Source: CAZFJG01 sp964410915 (GTDB lineage Bacteria > Synergistota > Synergistia > Synergistales > JAFGMB01). Taken from it: a DNA stretch of 64,000 nt. Positions within the stretch are counted from its first letter, which is position 1. Every line of letters begins with the position of its first letter. The stretch is from assembly GCA_964410915.1 (NCBI GenBank), contig CAYPIU010000004.1, positions 1 through 64,000 of the forward strand, read 5' to 3'. The notes under the pieces were generated by a model. The model saw nothing but the letters and a program-made list of their open reading frames with translations, was not told where the DNA came from and searched no databases. This document shows, one piece after another, positions 26,220 to 34,088 of this stretch. Position numbers and translations under genes: made by a program.

Positions 26220-26964
26220 ATATAATTCTCAGACCATCAAGGGTTATATACGGATCAACATTATCTATAGTGCTTGAAAGAGAAGCTATATTACCGGCAT
26301 GACCTCCTGTTGAAATGACCTGAGTTTTCTGTCCCAGTTCATCCCAGACAAGCTTCACGAGATGATCCACCATACCGGCATTGCCGTACATTATACCAGC
26401 CTTTATAGAATCCATGGTCGTTCTTCCGATCACACTATCAGGCTTTTCGAATGCAACCTTGGGCAATTTGGCAGTCTTACCGAAAAGAGCGTCCATTCCG
26501 GACACAATACCTGCTGATATGGTTCCTCCAAGATATGCACCATCGGATGAAATAACATCGAGAGTTATAGCTGTTCCAAAATCAACTATGATAAGGGGTT
26601 TGCCATATTTTGATACCGCCCCTACAGAGTTGACAAGGCGGTCAGCACCGACTTCATGAGGTACTAGATACTTAACCTCAATTCCAAGATCCATTTCGCA
26701 GGTGACTTTCTGACAGTTAACTCCAATGTATGACCTTATTCCTTCTGTAAATGCCGAATCCAGAGGAGGCACAACACTGGACAGGATAGCTCCGTCTATC
26801 ATGGGCGGCTCGATAGATGAAAGATTTAAGAGATTAAGCAGATATATGCCTATTTCATCAGACGTATGGATTTCCGACATAAGACGCCAGTGCTTTACCA
26901 GACAGTCTCCGTCATAGATCCCGATCGAAGTATTGGTATTTCCAACATCAATTACAAGAAGCAA
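26203..26964 (-). CDS. coaX: Type III pantothenate kinase
   Basis: First committed step of coenzyme A synthesis: phosphorylates pantothenate with ATP, usually needing a monovalent cation and insensitive to CoA feedback. The 253 residues begin with the phosphate-binding LLVIDVGNTNTSIGIYDG region, followed by the DFGTAITLDV and GGTISAGI segments and STGGHAG near residue 221, all typical of CoaX. The start is TTG at 26964, preceded by GGAGGTAGG. It lies 48 nt after comEC and overlaps dus by 17 bp. Confidence 0.95.
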   Translation of the reverse strand: MLLVIDVGNTNTSIGIYDGDCLVKHWRLMSEIHTSDEIGIYLLNLLNLSSIEPPMIDGAILSSVVPPLDSAFTEGIRSYIGVNCQKVTCEMDLGIEVKYLVPHEVGADRLVNSVGAVSKYGKPLIIVDFGTAITLDVISSDGAYLGGTISAGIVSGMDALFGKTAKLPKVAFEKPDSVIGRTTMDSIKAGIMYGNAGMVDHLVKLVWDELGQKTQVISTGGHAGNIASLSSTIDNVDPYITLDGLRIIYERNH

Positions 26965-27012
26965 TTGCCTACCTCCATTATGTGTTACAGGTTAATAAGG
27001 ATCAGGATAATA

Positions 27013-28458
27013 TTACACCACAACCGAGCCAGAAAGAAAAGGAATAAGCATATTCATTATTGACATAATGATAATGACCCTTTTCCATTCCACGGACATT
27101 GCTTTCAGAAAAAGAATGACGAGAATATTGACTGCAATAACAGCTATCGGCAAAGACCAGGCGAGTTCATACGGTATTATGGATGAAACAATGTTACATC
27201 CGTATTCCCATCCCTCCACTATTGCCTGTGAAAAGGTAATTACAAGATCAGAAAAAAAGAGATCTGAAATTATCAAAAGGGCACAGAGTGAAAGTATTGG
27301 AAGAATAAATGCAAAAACAGGTATTGCTGCAATGTTAATAATAATCCCGGCAAAGGGAACGGTTCCAAAAGTCCTTGAGATCAAGGGATAAGTTGCTACC
27401 CATACGACAGGGCTTACAGCAAATTGCACGTTTCGGGAGGGGGACAATCTGAAAAAAGAAACGATAGCTATAACAGAAGAGACAGATAATCTCCAGCCCA
27501 GATCCCAGAAATACCATGGATTATACATAAGCATCAATGCAGCAGAAAAACATACTGAATTCAGAGGTGACAGAGGCTTATGAAATATCTCTCCCACAAG
27601 AACCATTTGAAGCATTATTCCTGCCCTGACGGCGCTTGCATGAAAACCAGTCAACATGATGTATAGCCACATAAATACAGAAATTACCAGAGCCCTGAAT
27701 CTATATCTTCTGAATAACAGAAAGATAATCCCGGCAATGAGACCCACGTGGAACCCTGAAACTGCCAGCAGATGCGATGTCCCCCATAGTGAATGCCTGT
27801 TCCCAAGCTCTGGATCCCTTACCCCCAGCCAGGCTGCCAGAATATAACCTCTCAGGGGCGAAGGAAGTGACAGATCGATCCTTTCCCTGAGCCATGTCCT
27901 CCACTTTACTATGATGGAACTACCCGACTCGTCTGTTTTCTGATCGATCTGGTATGGCATGATCTGCTGCCTGACTCCATGTGCAAACCAGTAACGCTTT
28001 TCATTGAAACCTGAATCTATACCTTTTGCAGGATCTTTTAAAGGCAGAAGCAGACCCTTTATTTCAAGAATATCGCCCGGCTTGAATATATCCCTGGCAC
28101 TGCTCTTTAAAAGAATTTTATGTGAACCATCATCAAGAATAGCTACTCTTTTTGACCCCCATGTCCTTTCATCCACGACCTCAGCCTTAAAAAGAGATAG
28201 TCCCCCTGTCTCTTCAGGGGTATCTACACGGGAAATTAAATAGAAGGAGGCAAGAAATGAAAGAAGAAGTACAATTAGAACAACATGCTCCCAGGACGGC
28301 TCAGTCTTTACGGTTATCACAAGCAGAAAACCCAGTGATATCAGGGTTACGGTAAAAGGAATGACGAAAAGTTCTACACCTTTATCAAACAGGATAAGCG
28401 AAGATATGCAGGCAAGAAGAATAAAAAATGCAGGGACTTCGGATATTGGAGTTTTCAT
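27013..28458 (-). CDS. comEC: ComEC/Rec2-type competence channel protein (no MBL domain)
   Basis: Inner-membrane channel for single-stranded DNA uptake. The 481-residue protein has about ten to twelve hydrophobic segments; an N-terminal OB-like region (about 85-160) and the Competence core with LLAVSGFHVGLIAGI near residue 225 and SAVRAGIML near 268. The C-terminal metallo-beta-lactamase domain of long ComEC proteins is absent: the protein ends soon after the last membrane segment. The start overlaps comEA by 4 bp (ATGA). Together with comEA it suggests a DNA uptake apparatus, though pilus genes are not in the window. Confidence 0.9.
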   Translation of the reverse strand: MKTPISEVPAFFILLACISSLILFDKGVELFVIPFTVTLISLGFLLVITVKTEPSWEHVVLIVLLLSFLASFYLISRVDTPEETGGLSLFKAEVVDERTWGSKRVAILDDGSHKILLKSSARDIFKPGDILEIKGLLLPLKDPAKGIDSGFNEKRYWFAHGVRQQIMPYQIDQKTDESGSSIIVKWRTWLRERIDLSLPSPLRGYILAAWLGVRDPELGNRHSLWGTSHLLAVSGFHVGLIAGIIFLLFRRYRFRALVISVFMWLYIMLTGFHASAVRAGIMLQMVLVGEIFHKPLSPLNSVCFSAALMLMYNPWYFWDLGWRLSVSSVIAIVSFFRLSPSRNVQFAVSPVVWVATYPLISRTFGTVPFAGIIINIAAIPVFAFILPILSLCALLIISDLFFSDLVITFSQAIVEGWEYGCNIVSSIIPYELAWSLPIAVIAVNILVILFLKAMSVEWKRVIIIMSIMNMLIPFLSGSVVV

Positions 28459-29138
28459 GGTCCCGTAGATATCAATGGCCTGACCTGCTCCAGCTTTTTC
28501 TCACCTATACCTTTTATTCTTATCAGTTCACTTATACTGGAAAATCTGCCATGCTTCTGCCTGAAAGTAATGATCTTTTCAGCAGTTACCGGACCTATTC
28601 CAGGCAGAGCCTGAAGCTCTTTAGAATCTGCAATGTTTATATCTACAAGAGCATTAGAAAAAGTGGATGAATTGGAATCATTCGTATCCCCCGGGGAGCG
28701 GGTATTTATTACTGTTGAAGAATCGAGTGGTGATCGGGGCAAATGAGACTGTTCATTATCTGTTTTAACTTCAGGAATATGAATATGGGCACCGTCGTGA
28801 AGTTTTTCAGCCAGGTTTATTCCTACCCTGTCAGCATCTGGAAGTAACCCTCCCGCTTTTTTGACTGCATTATGTACCCTTGAACCTGAATCTATCTCAT
28901 ATACTCCAGGATGCTCAACTGATCCAGTTATATAAATAACCCATACTGTCTCAGAGGGATTTCCCACTGTTTCTACCGGTCGTTCTTTCACTGAACCAGG
29001 CAGAGGCCCTGCAACAACAGTAGGTTCCTGATCAGGGACTTTCCCCGAAAAATGCCAGACCATTGCAGCTGCAGCAAGAAAACAGAGAATACCGCCAGTG
29101 ATAAATAAAAGGCCCTTTTTTAACCCGTGAGCATTCAT
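28455..29138 (-). CDS. comEA: ComEA-like DNA-binding competence protein
   Basis: Membrane-anchored DNA receptor for transformation. One N-terminal transmembrane segment (about residues 8-28) is followed by an SLBB domain (VYITGSVEHPGVYEI and later HDGAHIHIPE, about 70-125), a Ser/Asn-rich linker, and a C-terminal pair of helix-hairpin-helix motifs (LQALPGIGPVTAEKII and LIRIKGIGEKKLEQV, about 165-225) that bind DNA. The architecture matches the ComEA family of Gram-positive type. It lies 27 nt downstream of miaB and overlaps comEC by 4 bp. Confidence 0.93.
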   Translation of the reverse strand: MNAHGLKKGLLFITGGILCFLAAAAMVWHFSGKVPDQEPTVVAGPLPGSVKERPVETVGNPSETVWVIYITGSVEHPGVYEIDSGSRVHNAVKKAGGLLPDADRVGINLAEKLHDGAHIHIPEVKTDNEQSHLPRSPLDSSTVINTRSPGDTNDSNSSTFSNALVDINIADSKELQALPGIGPVTAEKIITFRQKHGRFSSISELIRIKGIGEKKLEQVRPLISTGP

Positions 29139-29165
29139 ATTTCAGTCCTTCCCTCTTCCCCGGAT

Positions 29166-30500
29166 CTATACGGCACTGTCATCAAGCCTTTCAATTATTT
29201 CTCCATAAAGACACCAGTGTTCAGCCTCTGTTATCCTTATCCTGACAAATGAACCAATAAGAGAACTATCCGCCTCAATTATTACTACTTTGTCTGAAGG
29301 AGTTCTTCCCTGAATAAGATGGTCTCCTTTTGGGGCAGGACCATCTATAAGGATAGTATATTCTTTTCCTATAAGACTGCTGTTTACCTCAAGAGCTATT
29401 TCCGACTGGCGATCATTGATAATTGCAAGACGCTCTTTTTTGATCTCTTCAGGCACCTGATCGGCCATGGTGGCTGCAACAGTACCTTTTCGGGGAGAAT
29501 ATGCTGCAGTATGCACCTGATCATATCGGAATTTTTCAATGGCAGCCAGAGACTGCTGAAAGTCTTCTTCGGTCTCCCCCGGGAAACCTACGATAAGATC
29601 ACTGGTCAACCCGCATTCAGGAAGCCGTTCGCGGATCAGATCTACCGTATTGGCATACTGTTCAAAGGTATATTTCCTGTTCATTAATTTTATTATTCTT
29701 TCACTCCCGGACTGTATCGGAAGGTTTATAGCAGGACATATTGATGGATGCTCTGCCATTACATCAACAATATCGGGTGTAAAATCCTTGGGATGAGATG
29801 TTACAAAACGGAGCAGTTTCAAACCTTCATTGGAGACAACATCCCTCAGCAGATCAGAAAAACGATATCCGTTATCAAAATCTGTACCATAACTGTTCAC
29901 GTTCTGTCCCAGAAGGGTTACTTCCTTAACCCCGTTATCAACAAGTGCCCTTATCTCTTCAAGTATTTCTGAAGGTTTACGGGACATAAACCGTCCCCGG
30001 ACATACGGGACAATGCAGTATGTACAGAAATTATCGCAACCATGAGCTATGGTAACGTATGCTTTCAACGGATTATTCCTCTCGAGCGGTGCTATGTGCA
30101 GATCATCAAAGGTTCTGCCATCATCAAGCATACTGATATCTTCTTTGTTCCTGACCATGTTCTCAAGGCTATCGGGCAAAAATCCTATGTGCCTTGGCCC
30201 GGCAATAAGTTTGACCCAGGGGAATCTCTCTGCCATCTCTTTGCCGACGTTCTGCGCTATGCAGCCTACAACAGCGACCATCGGCAGACCGTCCTTTTCC
30301 CATCTTTGTGAATGACGGCCAAGCTGACTCCACACTTTATGTTCAGCCTTTTCCCTTATACTGCATCCATTATAAATTACAACTTCGGCTTCATCTTCCA
30401 GTGTTTCTACCCAACCTTTATCAATAAGGGCGGTACGGATCTTGTCCGCGTCATAGACATTCATCTGACACCCATATACTTTAAGATGAAATTTCACCAT
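29166..30500 (-). CDS. miaB: tRNA-2-methylthio-N6-dimethylallyladenosine synthase
   Basis: Radical-SAM methylthiotransferase that acts on i6A37 of tRNAs. The N-terminal domain carries three cluster Cys (VYGCQMN, NGCSIRE, VVGCIAQ); the radical SAM motif is CDNFCTYC near residue 150; a TRAM domain closes the protein (about 365-440). I chose the ATG at 30500, which gives the family-typical start MVKFHLKVYGC and has GGAGG ten nt upstream; the frame start at 30521 is less likely. It heads the minus-strand run that continues into comEA and comEC. Confidence 0.95.
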   Translation of the reverse strand: MVKFHLKVYGCQMNVYDADKIRTALIDKGWVETLEDEAEVVIYNGCSIREKAEHKVWSQLGRHSQRWEKDGLPMVAVVGCIAQNVGKEMAERFPWVKLIAGPRHIGFLPDSLENMVRNKEDISMLDDGRTFDDLHIAPLERNNPLKAYVTIAHGCDNFCTYCIVPYVRGRFMSRKPSEILEEIRALVDNGVKEVTLLGQNVNSYGTDFDNGYRFSDLLRDVVSNEGLKLLRFVTSHPKDFTPDIVDVMAEHPSICPAINLPIQSGSERIIKLMNRKYTFEQYANTVDLIRERLPECGLTSDLIVGFPGETEEDFQQSLAAIEKFRYDQVHTAAYSPRKGTVAATMADQVPEEIKKERLAIINDRQSEIALEVNSSLIGKEYTILIDGPAPKGDHLIQGRTPSDKVVIIEADSSLIGSFVRIRITEAEHWCLYGEIIERLDDSAV

Positions 30501-30646
30501 TATCCATAAACCTCCTGTCACAACTTCCCATGACTTCTTCTATGAAACAGACTCGTTTTACAAAGTCTATATTATAATCCAATTCTACTTTAAGCGCATT
30601 GTACTGGTAAGAATTATTCCCGGCATATAATTGGAATATACCTCCC

Positions 30647-30675
30647 TTGAAAGAAAAAACAGGATAGCTTAAACT
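30647..30675 (+). promoter_or_regulatory. Candidate promoter of the secreted-protein gene
   Basis: TTGAAA (30647-30652), a 17-bp spacer and TAAACT (30670-30675), about 70 nt before the ATG. The -35 box matches five of six and the -10 box four of six. Confidence 0.5.
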
Positions 30676-30748
30676 CTATCTATCTAATGTTATATGTTAA
30701 TGTGTCATTACAGAGAATACTTTTTTAACACATTGAGGTGGAAAATAG

Positions 30749-31234
30749 ATGAAAAGGTTGATAGCGGGAATAATTATTGTTATCCTGGCAGTCTCTGCGC
30801 CAGCCCTGGCATCGGATAATGATATCTCTGAAAGATCCTTGAATTTACCAGATATTGAGGGATGGCGAACGATCGAAGAAAATATTGTAGATTTTGATAC
30901 TCCATCCGGCAATTACGGTTCCTGGGAAAGAAAAATAATTATTGACAAAGCATCAGGGAATAAAATAGAGATCCATCTTTTTACGGGTCAGGGACCTGGT
31001 CCTATGTACATTCCCAATGGAAAGATCAGCACTGACGACAGGCCTGTTGGTTTCGGGGCTACCTATGAGACGATCGCGATCGGGGAATACAGAGCCATAA
31101 TCGAAAATTATCCTTATATCGGACTGGCTCTTGCCATATCTTTAGGCCCTGAAAAGACTTTATGCCTGGAAAGCAGGAACATCTCAAGGGAACAGATAAT
31201 TACAAAAGCAGAAATGCTGCTGAAAGAATTCTGA
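30749..31234 (+). CDS. Secreted protein of unknown function
   Basis: A 161-residue protein with a clear signal peptide: MKR, a hydrophobic stretch to about residue 18, and an Ala-x-Ala cleavage site (APALAS). The mature part (about 140 residues) is mostly beta-rich, with WRTIEENIVDFDTPSG, a SWERKIIIDKASG strand and a GPGPMYIP loop. No Cys pair, lipobox or enzyme motif is apparent; a single Cys lies near residue 147. AGGTGG precedes the ATG. It has its own candidate promoter and is the only plus-strand gene in this stretch. I do not recognise a family. Confidence 0.75.
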   Translation: MKRLIAGIIIVILAVSAPALASDNDISERSLNLPDIEGWRTIEENIVDFDTPSGNYGSWERKIIIDKASGNKIEIHLFTGQGPGPMYIPNGKISTDDRPVGFGATYETIAIGEYRAIIENYPYIGLALAISLGPEKTLCLESRNISREQIITKAEMLLKEF

Positions 31235-31282
31235 CTCTGAGATGATCAGGAAAAACTTTCAGCAGCAGATATTTTTTTAACT

Positions 31283-32230
31283 TTAAAGGTTTCTAAGAAT
31301 ATGCGCTACCTGCTCCATCTGAACCATACCTTGAATGTCAGATTCAAGCATAGGGATCTCAGCTATCCGATATTCACCAAATCTATGTTTTATATCTTCA
31401 AGATAATCTTCCTGGGCAGATCTTCTCTTTTCAAAAAAGGGTCCAGCTTCCTCAGGAATTATTTTGTTAACCACAACGCCTCCTACAGGTATGGAAAACT
31501 TCTTTAACATGGCGATAGCCCTTTCCGTCTCCATAATGGGCATTTTTTCAGCGTTTAATACGAAGAAAAACTCCGTCAGATCTCCATTGGTCATGATATC
31601 ACGGCCAAAGGAGAATTTTTCTTTTCTCTTGTGGAGAATCCTTATAATTGGATCATCCTCGAGTTTTTTCTTCAGGATCTCATCATATCTCGCGGACATT
31701 TTCATCAGTTTCCTCGCCTTTTCATGTCTGTCTATCAGATGGTCGATCCATGCTCCGAGAATTTCAGGGAGTGTCAAAAGACGAAGGGTATGTCCAGTAG
31801 GAGCAGTATCAAAAACAATCAGATCATAGGCTTTTCCCACCATCTCCATTATTTCAATAAACTTGTCAAATATCGCAGCTTCCTCAGCTCCAGGAGACAT
31901 ATAGGCTATCTCAAGCTGTTTTTTTATCTCCTCAACTATAGCTGCGCTGACTATATTAAGCATCTGGTCCTGAATGCCCTTCATATATTTTCGGGCTTCA
32001 AGCTCAGCATCTACTTCAAGTCCCCAGAGATTATCTGTCAGGCTTACTATCTCTGAACCAATTCTGATACCGTAAGCATCTGCAAGAGAATGAGCCGGAT
32101 CTGTTGAAACCACGAGGGTCTTGTATCCTTCTTTCGCTTTCTTCAGTGCAAAAGCTCCGGCACATGTTGTCTTGCCGGTACCTCCCTTACCTCCAAAAAA
32201 AACGAACTGTTTCTGCTGGTTTTCAGACAT
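31283..32230 (-). CDS. ArsA/GET3-family ATPase
   Basis: A 315-residue single-domain ATPase of the anion-transporting/GET3 family. The deviant Walker A motif is GGKGGTGKTT (about residues 13-22), switch I is STDPAHSLAD, and DTAPTGHTLRLLTLPE is the family signature. Unlike classic ArsA it has one domain only and there are no arsenite pump or arsR genes nearby, so arsenic resistance is unlikely; a membrane-protein targeting or chaperone-like role is possible. A 98-residue protein gene lies 12 nt upstream and is probably co-transcribed. Confidence 0.88.
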   Translation of the reverse strand: MSENQQKQFVFFGGKGGTGKTTCAGAFALKKAKEGYKTLVVSTDPAHSLADAYGIRIGSEIVSLTDNLWGLEVDAELEARKYMKGIQDQMLNIVSAAIVEEIKKQLEIAYMSPGAEEAAIFDKFIEIMEMVGKAYDLIVFDTAPTGHTLRLLTLPEILGAWIDHLIDRHEKARKLMKMSARYDEILKKKLEDDPIIRILHKRKEKFSFGRDIMTNGDLTEFFFVLNAEKMPIMETERAIAMLKKFSIPVGGVVVNKIIPEEAGPFFEKRRSAQEDYLEDIKHRFGEYRIAEIPMLESDIQGMVQMEQVAHILRNL

Positions 32231-32242
32231 TTGGATTACCCC

Positions 32243-32539
32243 TTAGTCAAAGTCATATTGTGCAGCTTTTTCAGCTACTATAAATTTCCTGTTCTGTATT
32301 CTTCTTTCCCATGGCTCTATCTCCTCGGCAAGATAAGGTAGAAGTTCAAGCATATAATAGGAGATCGGATTAGGTATACCAAGGAAATCGCTATACAGGA
32401 GAAGAAGAAGGTTATCATATTCATCAAAAGCTTCCTTACGTACAACGGCCATCCTCTTGTCAATAAAGATTCCGAAAGAAAAAGCCTTGAACCAGTGCCA
32501 GGCATTTTTCCAAAAACCTTTTTCACCTTTGGGATCCAT
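32243..32539 (-). CDS. Small hypothetical protein linked to ArsA-like ATPase
   Basis: A 98-residue hydrophilic protein that I do not recognise. It has an aromatic N-terminal part (FWKNAWHWFKAFSFGIF) and a Leu-rich middle (NLLLLLYSDFLGIPNPISYYMLELLPYL) split here by no motif, followed by a charged helical tail. I chose the ATG at 32539 because AGGAG lies 8 nt before it; an upstream ATG at 32563 contains that site. It precedes the ArsA-like gene by 12 nt on the same strand, which suggests that the two proteins work together. Confidence 0.7.
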   Translation of the reverse strand: MDPKGEKGFWKNAWHWFKAFSFGIFIDKRMAVVRKEAFDEYDNLLLLLYSDFLGIPNPISYYMLELLPYLAEEIEPWERRIQNRKFIVAEKAAQYDFD

Positions 32540-32623
32540 ATGACCTACTCCTTTTCTTTTCATATATGATCATTATACATTATACGAATTTTTTTGGTTA
32601 AGAAATAACAGGTCAGAAAGTAC

Positions 32624-32836
32624 ATGAAATTAAAATTGTATGGATTCCAATACATAGCAGAAGGGAATAAGTCAGAAACATGGAGATCTAAAACCTTTGT
32701 TTATCAAGTAAAAAACGGGGTCAGGGATAAAATTCAAAAGATAATGAAGCTTCGGGCAAATAATGCTCAAGTCATTGAAGGTCTGAAGTATATATCCAGA
32801 ACAAAAGATTACGATCTGAGCTCCTGTTCTGTATGA
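32624..32836 (+). CDS. Possible small basic protein
   Basis: A 70-residue open frame on the plus strand, rich in Lys, Arg and Asn, in a spot with no other gene. It starts with MKLKLYGFQYIAEG and ends in a Cys-containing tail. The ribosome site is poor and I see no family likeness. It may be a real small gene or chance; the hairpin at 32850-32887 lies just beyond its stop. Confidence 0.35.
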   Translation: MKLKLYGFQYIAEGNKSETWRSKTFVYQVKNGVRDKIQKIMKLRANNAQVIEGLKYISRTKDYDLSSCSV

Positions 32837-32849
32837 AGCTTAGTAACAG

Positions 32850-32887
32850 CGAGAGGACAACAGCTGTTAACTGCTATTGTCCTCTCG
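32850..32887. terminator. Inverted repeat downstream of the amino-acid-binding protein gene
   Basis: Arms CGAGAGGACAA and TTGTCCTCTCG are exact, with AGC/GCT pairing further in. It lies 18 nt past the stop of the binding-protein gene. T tracts are poor on both strands, so termination is likely but not certain. Confidence 0.6.
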
Positions 32888-32905
32888 TATATTGTTATTT
32901 TACTA

Positions 32906-33670
32906 TCAGTCTGAAAGCCATTTTTTCTCAAGCATTTCAAGAGAACCGTCGGCCATAAGCTCACCGAGCGCAGTGTCAACAGCTTCCACAAATTCGGTAT
33001 CTTCCTTGTTCATTGCCAGAGCCATTCCTGTATCAGTGATCTTGTGCATAAAAGCAATCTGTAATTTCCCCACAAAAGATTTATTGCTTGTAACATTTTC
33101 CTGTGCAACAGTGCTGTCAACCACAGCAAAATCGGCTCTGCCAAGAAGAACCTCTCTCAGAGCATCATCAGTTTTGCTGAATCTTTTAACAGTTACATCT
33201 TCAATGCCTGAAGCGAAGTCATCCTGGATAGTTCCAAGCTGTACGGATGCTGTTTTTCCAGCAAGATCCTCAACAGTCTTGATCTTTGTATTATCGACTT
33301 TTGTTATAAAAGCGTCGGGAGTTGTGTAATATGATCGAGAAAAAGCTACTTTTTTTGCTCTCTTTGGAGTTGCACTCATTCCGGCAGCGACTATATCTAT
33401 CTTTTTGGTCAATATTGAGGGGATCAGAGCATCAAAAGCCATGTCAACGATCTGGATCTCTTTACCGAGTTTTTTGCCTATCATGTGAGCAAGATCAATA
33501 TCGAATCCCACGATCTCATTATCTTCACTTCTAAATTCAAAAGGCCTGAAGGTAGATTCTGTTCCTACAAGGATAACGTCCGAATCGAGTGCTGAATCAG
33601 CAGCAAAAACAGCCGGAGCAAAGGAAAGTAGAATAATTACCAGAAATAAACACAAAACTTTCTTTAACAT
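32906..33670 (-). CDS. Amino-acid ABC transporter substrate-binding protein
   Basis: A 254-residue periplasmic solute-binding protein of family 3 (polar amino acids). A signal peptide with a long hydrophobic core ends at an AVFA-A site near residue 23. The mature part has GTESTFRPFEF, the GFDIDLAHMIGKKLG segment, AAGMSATPKRAKKV with the ligand-binding Arg region, and the GTIQDD hinge (about residue 140). No permease or ATPase genes lie next to it, so it must work with components coded elsewhere. Its own promoter is clear, and a 14-bp palindrome lies in the leader. Confidence 0.92.
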   Translation of the reverse strand: MLKKVLCLFLVIILLSFAPAVFAADSALDSDVILVGTESTFRPFEFRSEDNEIVGFDIDLAHMIGKKLGKEIQIVDMAFDALIPSILTKKIDIVAAGMSATPKRAKKVAFSRSYYTTPDAFITKVDNTKIKTVEDLAGKTASVQLGTIQDDFASGIEDVTVKRFSKTDDALREVLLGRADFAVVDSTVAQENVTSNKSFVGKLQIAFMHKITDTGMALAMNKEDTEFVEAVDTALGELMADGSLEMLEKKWLSD

Positions 33671-33703
33671 TTGAAAACCTCCTCAGATTACTGTCATATT
33701 CTA

Positions 33704-33717
33704 TAAACATATGTTTA
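33704..33717. promoter_or_regulatory. Palindromic operator candidate in binding-protein leader
   Basis: TAAACATATGTTTA is a perfect 14-bp palindrome located about 25 to 40 nt downstream of the predicted transcription start of the binding-protein gene. Such a site could bind a dimeric repressor. No regulator gene lies beside it. Confidence 0.4.
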
Positions 33718-33746
33718 CTAATTATAACAGTTATGTTTGTTTGTTT

Positions 33747-33774
33747 ATTATATAGCTTTTTAATTAGAGGTCAA
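33747..33774 (-). promoter_or_regulatory. Promoter of the amino-acid-binding protein gene
   Basis: On the minus strand TTGACC (33774-33769), a 16-bp spacer and a perfect TATAAT (33752-33747). It lies about 75 nt before the ATG and directly after the rubredoxin terminator. Confidence 0.75.
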
Positions 33775-33775
33775 G

Positions 33776-33805
33776 AAAAAAAGCTGCCCTTATGGGCAGC
33801 TTTTT
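33776..33805 (-). terminator. Terminator of the rubredoxin gene
   Basis: Stem AGCTGCCC/GGGCAGCT with a 4-nt loop; on the minus strand it is followed by at least seven T. The plus strand also has five T, so it could work both ways. Confidence 0.92.
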
Positions 33806-33829
33806 AGAAAATTTACAGAATTCAGGAAA

Positions 33830-33988
33830 TTACTCCTGCTCAAACATGTCCTTTCCTACAGCGCAAACGGGACATAGCCAATCTTCAGGTACATCCTCCC
33901 ATGCTGTCCCGGGAGCTACTCCGTTATCAGGATCTCCCTCTTCAGGATCATAAATATAGCCACAAACAGTGCAACGATATTTGTCCAT
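33830..33988 (-). CDS. Rubredoxin
   Basis: A 52-residue electron carrier with one iron held by four cysteines: C6 and C9 (YRCTVCGY) and C39 and C42 (WLCPVCA). The pattern DPEEGDPDNGVAPGT and EDVPEDW between the Cys pairs matches rubredoxins exactly, as does the length. In anaerobes rubredoxin donates electrons to oxygen- or superoxide-detoxifying enzymes; no such partner is in the window. AGGTTTATT with GGGAGG upstream (TTGGGAGGTTTATTGAG) serves as the ribosome site. It lies 100 nt downstream of the aminopeptidase gene and ends at a strong terminator. Confidence 0.95.
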   Translation of the reverse strand: MDKYRCTVCGYIYDPEEGDPDNGVAPGTAWEDVPEDWLCPVCAVGKDMFEQE

Positions 33989-34088
33989 CTCAATAAACCT
34001 CCCAATATTCGAGTTTGTAACACATATGACTAATTATATGCATATCACCGTTTTAACACAATATAATAAATAAGAATGGCAACAGCCT

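Noticed and set aside
31283..32230. Arsenite efflux ATPase
   Set aside because: It has one domain only and there are no arsenic resistance genes around it.
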